NCBI RefSeq assembly: GCF_000746205.1
Contig: NZ_JQKV01000001.1
Location: 360,814-424,813, forward strand
Source: Halorubrum sp. BV1
GTDB taxonomy: Archaea; Halobacteriota; Halobacteria; Halobacteriales; Haloferacaceae
Length of the DNA: 64,000 bases
Direction of reading: 5' to 3'
The first letter of the stretch is position 1, and each line of letters begins with the position of its first letter. Of the stretch, positions 1 through 8,253 are shown piece after piece. The notes under the pieces are model-generated. The model ran no database searches and was not told the origin of the DNA. It saw nothing but the letters and a program-made list of their open reading frames with translations. Position numbers and translations under genes: made by a program.

Positions 1-2
1 CG

Positions 3-434
3 GTCCCGGAGACGGACTACACGATCCCCTTCGGGTCGGCAGACGTCAAACGCGAGGGAGCGGACGTGACGATCGTCACGCTCGGCCTCCACGTCCACCG
101 GGCGCTCGACGCGGCGGAGTCGCTCGCGGCGGACGATATCGACGCGGAGGTCGTCGACCTCCGCACGCTCGTCCCCCTCGATACGGAGACGATCGTCGAG
201 TCCGTCCGGAAGACCGGGCGGCTCGTCGTCGTCGACGAGGACTACCGGTCGTTCGGCGTGACCGGAGAGATAATCGCGAGCGTCGCCGACGGCGACCTCG
301 ACGCGCTCGACGCCGTCGAGCGGGTGGCCGTCCCCGACGTCCCGATCCCGTACGCCCGTCCGATGGAGAACGAAGTCATTCCGGACGCCACGGACATCGA
401 ATCGAGCGTCCGCGAGGTCGTCTCGGGAGAATGA
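3..434 (+). CDS. 2-oxoacid dehydrogenase E1 component, beta subunit (C-terminal part; 5' end outside window)
   Basis: The frame is open from base 3, so this is the last 143 codons of a longer gene. It reads as the transketolase C-terminal domain of an E1-beta subunit: a Rossmann-like strand (DVTIVTLGLHVHRAL), the typical DLRTLVPLDTETIVESV segment, and a closing stretch with PYARPMENEVIPD. With an E1-alpha subunit it would carry out thiamine-diphosphate-dependent decarboxylation of a 2-oxoacid and pass the acyl group to a lipoyl carrier. The next gene overlaps it by 4 bases (ATGA) and encodes just such a carrier. The substrate (pyruvate, branched-chain oxoacid or acetoin type) cannot be told from this part. 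Confidence 0.85.
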   Translation, partial: VPETDYTIPFGSADVKREGADVTIVTLGLHVHRALDAAESLAADDIDAEVVDLRTLVPLDTETIVESVRKTGRLVVVDEDYRSFGVTGEIIASVADGDLDALDAVERVAVPDVPIPYARPMENEVIPDATDIESSVREVVSGE

Positions 435-718
435 CCGATCGGAGACGCGTGACCGACGGCGGGTCCGGGATGCGGGTGGCGGTTCGCGCCACTGGCGACT
501 GGGAGGACGACGTCGACGAGACAGAGGGGATCGTCATCGACTGGTTCACCCGCGAGGGTCAGTCGGTGCAAGCCGGCGATACCGTCTGTGAGATACAAGT
601 CGAGAAGGTGAGCGTCGATATCCACGCGCCCGTCGCGGGGACTCTCGACGAGATAGTCGTGAGCGAAGACGACGCGTTCGAGATCGGTGACACGCTCGGG
701 TGGATCCGGTCCGAGTGA
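431..718 (+). CDS. Free-standing lipoyl-domain protein (E2-type acyl carrier)
   Basis: This 95-residue protein is almost entirely one biotinyl/lipoyl attachment domain. The expected lipoylated lysine is K59 in the hairpin VEKVSVDI, followed by the usual APVAGTLDEIVV half. There is no peripheral-subunit-binding or acyltransferase domain, so it is a carrier rather than a full E2. The ATG at 431 overlaps the E1-beta stop; a second ATG at 470 would remove 13 residues of charged leader without touching the domain. Overlap with E1-beta indicates translational coupling and a shared complex. It could instead be a glycine-cleavage-H-like or biotinyl carrier, but context favours an oxoacid dehydrogenase. 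Confidence 0.8.
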   Translation: MTDRRRVTDGGSGMRVAVRATGDWEDDVDETEGIVIDWFTREGQSVQAGDTVCEIQVEKVSVDIHAPVAGTLDEIVVSEDDAFEIGDTLGWIRSE

Positions 719-797
719 GTGCACGTCCCCTTGACACTCCCGACGTCGCTCGACGGGACCGGGGGATTATGTACCGCCGGAACGTGCGGTCGGTGGT

Positions 798-1169
798 ATG
801 CGTCTTGCGCTCATCGCTCACGACGAACTGAAAGACGAGATGGTCGCGTTCGTCACCGCTCACGCCGACGCCCTCGGGGAGTGCGAACTGGTGACGACGG
901 GGACGACGGGGAAGCGGATCGCAGACGAGACGGGTCTCGCGGTGAATCGACAGGCATCGGGGCCGTACGGTGGCGACCTCCAGATCGGGGGACAGATCGC
1001 CGACGGAGCGATAGACGGCGTCGTCTTCCTCAGGGATCCGCTCACCGCGCAGGCACACGAGCCGGACATCTCGGCGCTGTTGCGCGTGTGCGACGTGAAG
1101 GACATCCCGCTGGCGACGAACGTCGCCTCCGCAGACCTCCTCGTCGAGGGACTCCTCGGCGACGGCTGA
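798..1169 (+). CDS. mgsA: Methylglyoxal synthase
   Basis: The enzyme converts dihydroxyacetone phosphate to methylglyoxal and phosphate, a bypass of lower glycolysis. At 123 residues it is a single MGS-like domain. Visible family features are His9 in AHDE, the phosphate loop GTTGK (35-39), GPYGGD ending in the catalytic-type Asp60, then D80, H87 and D90 in the DPLTAQAHEPD segment, and IPLATN near the end. A TATA-like GATTATG about 27 bases upstream of ATG fits a leaderless transcript, so it is probably transcribed apart from the oxoacid dehydrogenase genes. Confidence 0.9.
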   Translation: MRLALIAHDELKDEMVAFVTAHADALGECELVTTGTTGKRIADETGLAVNRQASGPYGGDLQIGGQIADGAIDGVVFLRDPLTAQAHEPDISALLRVCDVKDIPLATNVASADLLVEGLLGDG

Positions 1170-1257
1170 GCGCGTTCGGTCTCGCCGAGGCCGCCAATTA
1201 TCACCGCGGATACTCTGTCCGGCGGTGTTTTACCCCCGGCCGCCGTACGATCCGGCG

Positions 1258-1755
1258 ATGAACCGTCCGAATCGGCTCCACGTCGTCGTCGCGCTCGCGC
1301 TGCTCCTCGCCGCCCCGGGGGCTGCGAGCGGCGCGGCCCTCGCAGGACCGGCTCAGGCGGCTGACGGCGGACTTTCCGGTGAGCCGACCGACGGCTCGGT
1401 CGAGCCGATGACGGCGTGTTTCACCGGTGACGGCTATCCGATCTCGATAGGCGAGACCGGGGCGACGCTGGACGCGCTCGTTCACCTCTCCGTGTTGACG
1501 GATCCGGCGGTCGGAAACGAGTTCGGAATCGAGGCGGCCGGTATGCTGGAGGGCGATTCGATCGTGACGCTCGCGGCAGGCGTCAGACTCACCGCACGGG
1601 AGGCGATCGCGGACGGCGTCGACCCGTTTGCGGCGTTCGACATCTTGTACACCTACGAGCTTCGCCTCCCGATGTTCGGCGGGTCGATAGACGAGACGGA
1701 GTACCGGGATAGCGGCTCCCCGTTCCGGTCGAGCGCGGGCGTCGTCCCGTGTTGA
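1258..1755 (+). CDS. Secreted protein of unknown function
   Basis: This is a 165-residue protein with a Sec-type signal sequence: MNRPNR, then a hydrophobic core (VVVALALLLAAP) and small residues with a likely cleavage near residue 30. The mature part has no motif I recognise; it has two cysteines (in MTACF and at the very C-terminus) and reads as a compact alpha/beta domain. A GTG in frame at 1225 would add 11 residues before the signal, so the ATG at 1258 is preferred. It stands alone between mgsA and a convergent regulator. It resembles uncharacterised haloarchaeal exported proteins; no function is assigned. Confidence 0.6.
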   Translation: MNRPNRLHVVVALALLLAAPGAASGAALAGPAQAADGGLSGEPTDGSVEPMTACFTGDGYPISIGETGATLDALVHLSVLTDPAVGNEFGIEAAGMLEGDSIVTLAAGVRLTAREAIADGVDPFAAFDILYTYELRLPMFGGSIDETEYRDSGSPFRSSAGVVPC

Positions 1756-1856
1756 CGTGTTCTGTGTGACGCGTTCAGATTCGCGAGCGGTGCGGGATCG
1801 CGTTCGCTGCACGCGACGGTGGTGTCCGCCGATCCGTCCGCCGGCGAGTCCCGACG

Positions 1857-2306
1857 TCAGACCGGGGGACCATCTTCCTCGTAATCAGTTTCGAGGATGA
1901 TCATCGTCTGTGACCGCGAGAAGCCGTCCATCTCCGCTATCCGGTCGAACATCAGTTCCCGGAGGCTCCCGGTGTCGACGGCGACGACGCGAAGGAGCAC
2001 GTCCCACTCGCCGGTCGTCAGGTGGATCTCGCGGACCTCGTCGACGTCTCGGAGCCCGTCGAGTGCATCCTCCTCGCGACCCTGTTCGACCCGGAGCCCG
2101 ACGAACGCGCTCACGCCGTACCCGACCGCTTTGGGATCGACCGACGCGTGGTATCCCTCGATGACGCCCGCCTCCTCCATGCGACCCACCCGGTCGTGGA
2201 CCGTCGCACTGGACATGTCGATCCGGCGTGCGACCTCGGAGAACGGCGTTCGTGCATCCGCCTGAAGGATTCGGAGGATGGCGCGGTCCGTCTCGTCGAG
2301 TTCCAT
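1857..2306 (-). CDS. Lrp/AsnC family transcriptional regulator
   Basis: The 149-residue protein begins MELDETDRAILRILQADART, a classic AsnC-type winged helix (residues 2-60, recognition helix around MSSATVHDRVGRMEEAG). An RAM/ligand-binding domain follows, with the VREIHLTTGEWDVLLRV motif. The frame is open 40 codons further upstream, but only the ATG at 2306 gives the family start. It is divergent from ileS with about 130 bases between the start codons, which hold both promoters, so it may regulate itself and possibly ileS. Lrp-type proteins usually sense amino acids; the effector here is unknown. Confidence 0.9.
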   Translation of the reverse strand: MELDETDRAILRILQADARTPFSEVARRIDMSSATVHDRVGRMEEAGVIEGYHASVDPKAVGYGVSAFVGLRVEQGREEDALDGLRDVDEVREIHLTTGEWDVLLRVVAVDTGSLRELMFDRIAEMDGFSRSQTMIILETDYEEDGPPV

Positions 2307-2437
2307 GCGTGTAATACGTATTCGCCGGACTTGGCCCTTCCGGAGCCGTGTCTTCGCGATACACGACCCGTGACACACCACGACACATCGGTGCGTGACT
2401 CCGCCGTATTCAAATATCCGCGCCAAGAGCGATCTGT

Positions 2438-5400
2438 ATGGACGATATCGACGACCAGTACGCGCCCGCCGACGTCGAGTCGGCGGTCGACGAGTACTGG
2501 GACGACGCCGACGCCTACGAGGCGGCCAAAGAGGCGCACGCCGACGACCCGCCGTTCTTCTTCGTCGACGGACCGCCGTACACCTCCGGCCAGATGCACC
2601 TCGGGACGGCGTGGAACAAGACGCTGAAAGACGCCGTCATCCGCCACAAGCGGATGACTGGTCACCGCGTCACCGACCGACCCGGCTACGACATGCACGG
2701 GCTCCCGATAGAGGTGAAAGTCGAGGAGGAACTCGGCTTCGAGAACAAACGCGACATCGAGGAGTACGGCATGGAGCCGTTCATCGAGCGGTGTAAGGAG
2801 TTCGCCTTACAGAACCGTGCGGCGATGGACGAGGACTTCAAGTCGATCGGCGTGTGGATGGACTGGGAGGACCCGTACGAGACGGTCTCCCCCGAGTACA
2901 TGGAAGCCGCGTGGTGGGCGTTCTCTGAGGTCGCAGACAAGGGGCTCGTCGAGCAGGGGAAACGCTCCATCTCGCAGTGTCCCCGGTGTGAGACCGGACT
3001 CGCCAACAACGAGGTCGAGTACGAAGACGTAGAGGACCCCTCCATCTACGTGAAGTTCCCCTTGGCCGACCGCGAGGGAAGCCTCGTCATCTGGACGACG
3101 ACGCCGTGGACCATCCCGGCGAACACCTTCGTCGCGGTCGACGAGGACCTCACCTACAACGCGGTCCGCGCGGAGAAGAACGGGGCGGAGGAACTGCTCT
3201 ACGTCGCCGCCGAGTGCGTCGAGGACGTCCTGACAGCGGGACGCTACGAGGATTACGAGATCGAAGCGGAACTCTCTGGAGACGACCTCGTCGGCTGGGC
3301 GTACGACCACCCGCTCGCCGACCGAGTCGCCGAGTATCCCGACTTCGAGGGCGCGGGGCAGGTGTACGCCGCAGACTACGTCGAGGCCGACCGGACCGGA
3401 CTCGTCCACTCCGCGCCCGGCCACGGGGAGGAGGACTTCCACCGCGGCACGGAGCTCGGACTCGATGTCTACTGTCCGGTTGGTCCGAACGGGGAGTTCA
3501 CGGACCAGGCGGGCGAGTACGCCGGGGAGTTCGTCCGCGACGCCAACGGCGACATCATCGACGACCTCGTCGCCGACGGTCACATGCTCGCGCACGGGAC
3601 CGTCGAGCACAGCTACGGCCACTGTTGGCGGTGTGACACCGGGATCATCCAGCTCGTCACCGACCAGTGGTTCATCTCCATCACGGACGTGAAAGACGAC
3701 CTCCTCGACAACATGGAGGCGTCGGAGTGGCACCCCCAGTGGGCCCGCGACAACCGATTCCGCGACTTCATCGAGGACGCGCCCGACTGGAACGTCTCTC
3801 GCCAGCGCTACTGGGGCGTTCCGATCCCGATCTGGGTGCCCGAGGACGCGGACCCGGACCACCTCGACGAGGACATGATCGTGGTCGGCACCCGCGAGGA
3901 GCTGGCGGATCGGGTCGAAGCGGATATCGACCCCGACACGATCGACCTCCACCGGCCCTCGGTGGACGACCTGACGATCGTCGAGGACGGTACGACGTAC
4001 CGCCGCGTCGAGGACGTCTTCGACGTGTGGCTCGACTCCTCTGTCGCCTCGTGGGGAACCCTCGGCTACCCGAGCGACGAGACCGCCCACGACGAACTGT
4101 GGCCCGCGGACCTGATAATCGAGGCGCACGACCAGACCCGCGGCTGGTTCTGGTCCCAGCTCGGAATGGGGACCGCCGCGGTCGGCGAGGTCCCCTACGA
4201 GGAGGTGATCATGCACGGGTTCGCCAACGACGAAGACGGCCGGAAGATGTCCAAGTCCGTCGGCAACATCGTCACGCCCGAGGAGGCGATAGCGCGAGCC
4301 GGTCGCGACCCGCTGCGGACCTACCTGCTCAGTCACGACCAACAGGGGGTCGATCTCGCGTTCGAGTGGGACGGGCTCGGAGAGATCCAGGGGAAGCTCA
4401 ACATCCTCTGGAACGTGTTCCGGTTCCCGCTCGAATACATGGATCTCGACGGGTACGACCCGGCCGATCCGGACCTGTCGGACGGCGACCTCGAACTCGT
4501 CGACGAGTGGGTGCTCTCCCGGCTCCAGTCGGTCGAGACGGCGGTCACCGAGGCGTGGGACGACTACCGCGTCAGCGACGCCGTCAACGCCGTGATCGAG
4601 TTCGTCACGCAGGACGTCTCACGGTTCTACGTGAAAGCCGTCCGCGACCGGATGTGGGAGGAGGCCGACTCCGCCTCGAAGCGCGGGGCGTACGCGACCC
4701 TCGCGACGGTCCTCGACGAGGTGATCCGACTGCTCGCGCCGATCGCTCCCTACCTCACGGAGCGGATGTACCAGACGCTCGACGGCGAGGCGACCACGGT
4801 CCACCAGCTCGCGTATCCGGAGCCCGACGACGACCTCCGCGATCCCGACCTCGAACGCGACGTGGCGGTCCTCCGCGACGTCGAAGAGGCCGCCGCCAAC
4901 GCCCGCCAGCAGGCCGGTCGCAAGCTCCGGTGGCCCGTGCCGCGCGTCGTCGTCGAGACCGACGACGAGGAGGTCGCCGCCGCCGTCGAGCGGCTCGCAG
5001 ACCTCATCGCCGACCGCGTCAACGCCCGCGAGGTTCGCGTCACCGACGCGTTCGACGAACTGGTCGAGACCGCGGAGCCGCAGATGAGCGAGATCGGTCC
5101 CGCCTTCGGCGGCGACGCCCAGGAAGTGATGGAAGCGGTGCAGGGGGCGACCCGCGAGGCCGTTGAGGCCGGAGAGGTCACGGTCGACGGCGAGCCCGTC
5201 GACCTCGACGACGCGATGGTCGAGTACGTCGCCGAACCACCGGAGAGCGTCACCGGCGTCGAGTTCGATGGCGGAGCCGTGTACGTCGACACGTCGCTGA
5301 CGCCGGAGATCGAGTCCGAGGGGTACGCCCGCGACGTGATTCGCCGGATACAGGAAATGCGAAAGGATCTCGATTTAGACGTCGAAGCGCGGATCCGCGT

Positions 5401-5587
5401 CGGCGTCGCCGTCGACGACGATCGCGTCGCCGGATTCGTCGACGATCACGCCGACCTGATCGCCGGCGAAGTCCGAGCCGACGCGTGGCTCGACGACCCG
5501 AGCGAGGCGGCGGGAGAGGAGGGGCTCACGGAGGAGTGGGACGTCGAGGACGTCACCGTCACGATCGGAATCGAACCGGTCGCGTAG
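2438..5587 (+). CDS. ileS: Isoleucyl-tRNA synthetase
   Basis: This class I aminoacyl-tRNA synthetase charges tRNA-Ile. The 1049-residue length is usual for the archaeal/eukaryotic IleRS type. The ATP-binding signatures are HLGT (54-57, the HIGH motif) and KMSKS (603-607). A CP1 editing domain lies between them, with the TTTPWTIPANT stretch near residues 220-231. Zinc-type cysteines occur in CPRCETG and CWRCDTG. The C-terminal half is the anticodon-binding and acidic tail region. It is a single gene, divergent from the Lrp regulator, with a TATA-like CAAATAT stretch shortly upstream of the ATG. Confidence 0.98.
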   Translation: MDDIDDQYAPADVESAVDEYWDDADAYEAAKEAHADDPPFFFVDGPPYTSGQMHLGTAWNKTLKDAVIRHKRMTGHRVTDRPGYDMHGLPIEVKVEEELGFENKRDIEEYGMEPFIERCKEFALQNRAAMDEDFKSIGVWMDWEDPYETVSPEYMEAAWWAFSEVADKGLVEQGKRSISQCPRCETGLANNEVEYEDVEDPSIYVKFPLADREGSLVIWTTTPWTIPANTFVAVDEDLTYNAVRAEKNGAEELLYVAAECVEDVLTAGRYEDYEIEAELSGDDLVGWAYDHPLADRVAEYPDFEGAGQVYAADYVEADRTGLVHSAPGHGEEDFHRGTELGLDVYCPVGPNGEFTDQAGEYAGEFVRDANGDIIDDLVADGHMLAHGTVEHSYGHCWRCDTGIIQLVTDQWFISITDVKDDLLDNMEASEWHPQWARDNRFRDFIEDAPDWNVSRQRYWGVPIPIWVPEDADPDHLDEDMIVVGTREELADRVEADIDPDTIDLHRPSVDDLTIVEDGTTYRRVEDVFDVWLDSSVASWGTLGYPSDETAHDELWPADLIIEAHDQTRGWFWSQLGMGTAAVGEVPYEEVIMHGFANDEDGRKMSKSVGNIVTPEEAIARAGRDPLRTYLLSHDQQGVDLAFEWDGLGEIQGKLNILWNVFRFPLEYMDLDGYDPADPDLSDGDLELVDEWVLSRLQSVETAVTEAWDDYRVSDAVNAVIEFVTQDVSRFYVKAVRDRMWEEADSASKRGAYATLATVLDEVIRLLAPIAPYLTERMYQTLDGEATTVHQLAYPEPDDDLRDPDLERDVAVLRDVEEAAANARQQAGRKLRWPVPRVVVETDDEEVAAAVERLADLIADRVNAREVRVTDAFDELVETAEPQMSEIGPAFGGDAQEVMEAVQGATREAVEAGEVTVDGEPVDLDDAMVEYVAEPPESVTGVEFDGGAVYVDTSLTPEIESEGYARDVIRRIQEMRKDLDLDVEARIRVGVAVDDDRVAGFVDDHADLIAGEVRADAWLDDPSEAAGEEGLTEEWDVEDVTVTIGIEPVA

Positions 5588-5738
5588 GCGCAACACGACT
5601 CCGGCCCCGGCGATCGAATCGATCGAACGCCGCGTCTCTGAGACTGAGCGACGGACCGGTCGGTCGTTCTTCGAGTGTCGATGTGGGAGACATTGACATC
5701 CCGAAACCTATAGGTGATCGCTTTCCCCATGATCGCGT

Positions 5739-6209
5739 ATGCATGTTCGGGCGGCCCGCCCCGACGACGCGGAGGCGCTACGAACGGCCGTCTCGCGAGC
5801 CCGAGAGGCGACCGTCTTCGACGATATCGGATCCCCCCTTCTTGACGTGTCCGCCGCCGGCGTCCGCGAGGCGGCCGCGGAGGCGAAGTGGTCGTTCCTC
5901 ATGGAAGACGACGACGGCCCCGTCGGCATCGCTATCGCGCACCCCGACGCGCAGGGATCGGAGGCCGAACTGCTCGCCCTCTGGGTCCACCCGAGTCACG
6001 CGGGCGAGGGCGTCGCCGACGACCTGCTCTCTCGCGTCGCGTCTTCGGTGACCGACCGCGGCGTGGACACGCTCCGCGCGAGCGTCCCGACCGACAGCCC
6101 GGGTGCACAGGAGTTTTTCACCTCCTACGGCTTCGAGCCGCGAGAGACGCGACGCGGCCCCGCGGGCGACGAGACGATCGTCGTCACCGACGTGGACACG
6201 CTTCGGTGA
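5739..6209 (+). CDS. GNAT family N-acetyltransferase
   Basis: A 156-residue single-domain acetyltransferase that would transfer acetyl from acetyl-CoA to an amine, substrate unknown. It opens MHVRAARPDDAEALRTAVSR, the standard GNAT first strand and helix. The acetyl-CoA loop is in LWVHPSHAGEGVADDLL (around residues 76-92), where HAGEGVA replaces the usual Q/R-x-x-G-x-G/A. The end has the AQEFFTSYGFEPRETR motif typical of the family. It lies alone between ileS and a small membrane-protein gene. Confidence 0.88.
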   Translation: MHVRAARPDDAEALRTAVSRAREATVFDDIGSPLLDVSAAGVREAAAEAKWSFLMEDDDGPVGIAIAHPDAQGSEAELLALWVHPSHAGEGVADDLLSRVASSVTDRGVDTLRASVPTDSPGAQEFFTSYGFEPRETRRGPAGDETIVVTDVDTLR

Positions 6210-6263
6210 CGCACGGCACGCGACGGGATGAACTGAAGACGGCAGCGGTCCCAACCACACCCG

Positions 6264-6758
6264 ATGAGCTTCGCCGATATCGCTCCCGCACTCCTCGTCG
6301 CGCTCGGTGTCACACTCGGTATCGTCGCTCTCGCGAGCCTGCCGTCCGGAAGTCGACTCCGCCGACTCTACGGGGTCGACACCACCGACGACCGGGGCGC
6401 ACGAGCGAACGCGACCGTCCTCGCTGGAACCGGCGCGTTCCTGCTCGCGCTCGCCGCCGCGATCGTCACCGGCGTCTCCGACCGGCTCGTCGCCGGCGGG
6501 GCGCTCGGGGTCAGCGCCGTCGGGACGGTCGCTCTCGGCTGGCTCGTCCGCTACCGCGACCGGCGCGAACTCCTGACGACCCCGAACGTGAGCCGCGAGC
6601 GGGCGCGCCGACTCGGCGGCGCAGGGATGTGGGTCGGTGCCCTGCTCTGCCTCCCGCTTGCGGGAGTCGTACTGGGGGCCAGCGAGACTGCGATCACCGC
6701 CGCGACGATCGGTGCCGCCGCGACGAGCGGGCTCCTCGTCGCGCTCGCGTATCGGTAG
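6264..6758 (+). CDS. Small membrane protein (DUF3784-like)
   Basis: A 164-residue integral membrane protein with about five hydrophobic segments (near 8-25, 50-67, 71-90, 112-132 and 139-160) joined by short Arg-rich loops. The layout of paired helices around a charged RYRDRRELL loop is reminiscent of the DUF3784 family, but this is from memory and not certain. There is no signal peptide beyond the first membrane segment and no catalytic motif. It follows the GNAT gene on the same strand after 54 bases; its role is unknown. Confidence 0.6.
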   Translation: MSFADIAPALLVALGVTLGIVALASLPSGSRLRRLYGVDTTDDRGARANATVLAGTGAFLLALAAAIVTGVSDRLVAGGALGVSAVGTVALGWLVRYRDRRELLTTPNVSRERARRLGGAGMWVGALLCLPLAGVVLGASETAITAATIGAAATSGLLVALAYR

Positions 6759-6777
6759 AACTGATCTGCCGACGTCG

Positions 6778-7206
6778 TCACTTCAGCCGTTCCTGTAAGA
6801 ACGACGGGTGAGCGGCTGTGACACCGTCTATCGCGAGCAGCTTCTCCGAGATCACGTCGCCCAGCTCGTCGCCGTCGCCGGCGCGGACCTCAGCCATCAG
6901 CATGTGGTCGCCAGACGAGGTGTAAAGCGCCTGTACCTCGTCGAGTTCTTTCAGCTCGCGGGTCGCCCCGACGTACTTGCCGGAGTCGACGTCCATGCCC
7001 ACCATGGCGATCGACTGCGAGGAGAGCTTCTTCGGGTCGATCTCCGCCGAATACCCCACTATCACCCCCTTTTCTTCTAAGCGATCGATGTACTTCCGCA
7101 CGGTCGGTTTCGAGACGTCGGCGCGTTCCGCGATCTCGGCGCATGACGCCTGCGCGTCTTCCTCTAACACCGACAGGATCCGTTCTTCCGTCGATACCGT
7201 ACTCAT
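6778..7206 (-). CDS. Lrp/AsnC family transcriptional regulator
   Basis: This 142-residue regulator has an N-terminal winged helix (STEERILSVLEEDAQASCAE, recognition helix around VSKPTVRKYIDRLEEKG) and an RAM-type effector domain with DEVQALYTSSGDHMLMAEV. The frame is open 21 codons further upstream, but the ATG at 7206 matches the family start. It lies 107 bases downstream of korAB on the same strand, with a T-rich promoter-like stretch at about 7228-7236 in that gap. It therefore probably has its own promoter and is a natural candidate regulator of korAB. That link is inference from position only. Confidence 0.88.
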   Translation of the reverse strand: MSTVSTEERILSVLEEDAQASCAEIAERADVSKPTVRKYIDRLEEKGVIVGYSAEIDPKKLSSQSIAMVGMDVDSGKYVGATRELKELDEVQALYTSSGDHMLMAEVRAGDGDELGDVISEKLLAIDGVTAAHPSFLQERLK

Positions 7207-7312
7207 ACCTACTGGTTTGTCTCCGTAGAAAAAATACCTTCCGAATCGAAAAACGAGACGAACGGACACCGAACCGCAGCGGATCGGTCGGCCCGCACCG
7301 ACGACCGCGGCG

Positions 7313-8251
7313 CTAGGCGTGCTTGTCGAGGAACGAGTCGTGGACGCGCTCCCACTCGTAGTCGTCGTCCCAGTAGCGCTCTGCGAGCGGCTCCTCGGGC
7401 ATCTCGCCGATCGCGCGCTTTTCTTCTCCGTACGACGGGCGATCCTCGTCGACGTAGAAGCGGCCGGTGAGGACCTCGCCCTCGTAGAGCGACTCCTCCG
7501 TCGTCCGCATCATCTCTTGGGCCTCGACGCGGTCCGTCTTGTCGAAGTCGTAGTCGTCGGACTCGTTGACGTCGATATACGGCACGTACTGACGCGCGTC
7601 CTTGTTCCAGGTCGGACACTGGGTGAGGAAGTCGACGTGTGCGAACCCGTCGTGTTCGATCGCCTCGACGAGGATCTCTTTGGCCTGATTCGGATTGACC
7701 GCGGCCGTGCGGGCGACGTAGGAGGCACCGGCGTTGAGCGACATCGAGAGTGGCTTCACCGGCTCCTTGGCGCTCCCGTGCGGTTGGGTCTTCGACTTGT
7801 GGCCCTTCGGGCTCGTCGGAGACGTCTGGCCCTTCGTGAGCCCGAAGATCTCGTTGTTGAACACGATGTACGTCATATCGTGGTTCTCCCGGGCCGTGTG
7901 GATGAAGTGGTTTCCGCCGATCCCGTATCCGTCGCCGTCGCCGCCGGCGGCGATGACTTCGAGGTCGGGGTTCGCCAGCTTCGCGGCGCGGGCCACGGGC
8001 AGCGAACGCCCGTGGATCGTGTGGAACCCGTACGTGTCGAGGTAGCTGTTCAGCTTGCCGGAACAGCCGATCCCGGTGCACAAAAGCGTCTCCTCGGGCG
8101 TGCGCCCGACCTCAGGGAGCGCCTGTTTCAGTGCTTTCAGGACGCTGAAGTCACCACAGCCCGGACACCACGTGGGCTGGGGCTCGACGCCCGGTGTGTA
8201 CTCGTCGCGGTCTATCTCTCGCTCCTCTCCGATTGCTGAAAACGTGCTCAT
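7313..8251 (-). CDS. korB: 2-oxoacid:ferredoxin oxidoreductase, beta subunit
   Basis: The 312-residue beta subunit binds thiamine diphosphate and one [4Fe-4S] cluster. It works with the alpha subunit to decarboxylate a 2-oxoacid to the acyl-CoA with ferredoxin as electron acceptor. Visible are the Cys motif PTWCPGCGDFSVL, a further Cys pair in LLCTGIGCSGK, and the TPP/Mg motif GGDGDGYGIGGNH. Later cysteine-bearing PTWN is also typical. The start lies 2 bases from the korA stop (tight operon). Haloarchaea have both pyruvate and 2-oxoglutarate enzymes of this type. The symbol korB is the more likely assignment, but porB cannot be excluded. Confidence 0.9.
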   Translation of the reverse strand: MSTFSAIGEEREIDRDEYTPGVEPQPTWCPGCGDFSVLKALKQALPEVGRTPEETLLCTGIGCSGKLNSYLDTYGFHTIHGRSLPVARAAKLANPDLEVIAAGGDGDGYGIGGNHFIHTARENHDMTYIVFNNEIFGLTKGQTSPTSPKGHKSKTQPHGSAKEPVKPLSMSLNAGASYVARTAAVNPNQAKEILVEAIEHDGFAHVDFLTQCPTWNKDARQYVPYIDVNESDDYDFDKTDRVEAQEMMRTTEESLYEGEVLTGRFYVDEDRPSYGEEKRAIGEMPEEPLAERYWDDDYEWERVHDSFLDKHA

Positions 8252-8253
8252 TG

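Noticed and set aside
2807..4342. 511-codon minus-strand ORF inside ileS
   Set aside because: Antisense of a clear IleRS gene. Long opposite-strand frames are common at this GC content, and the translation is Val/Asp/Arg-rich without motifs.
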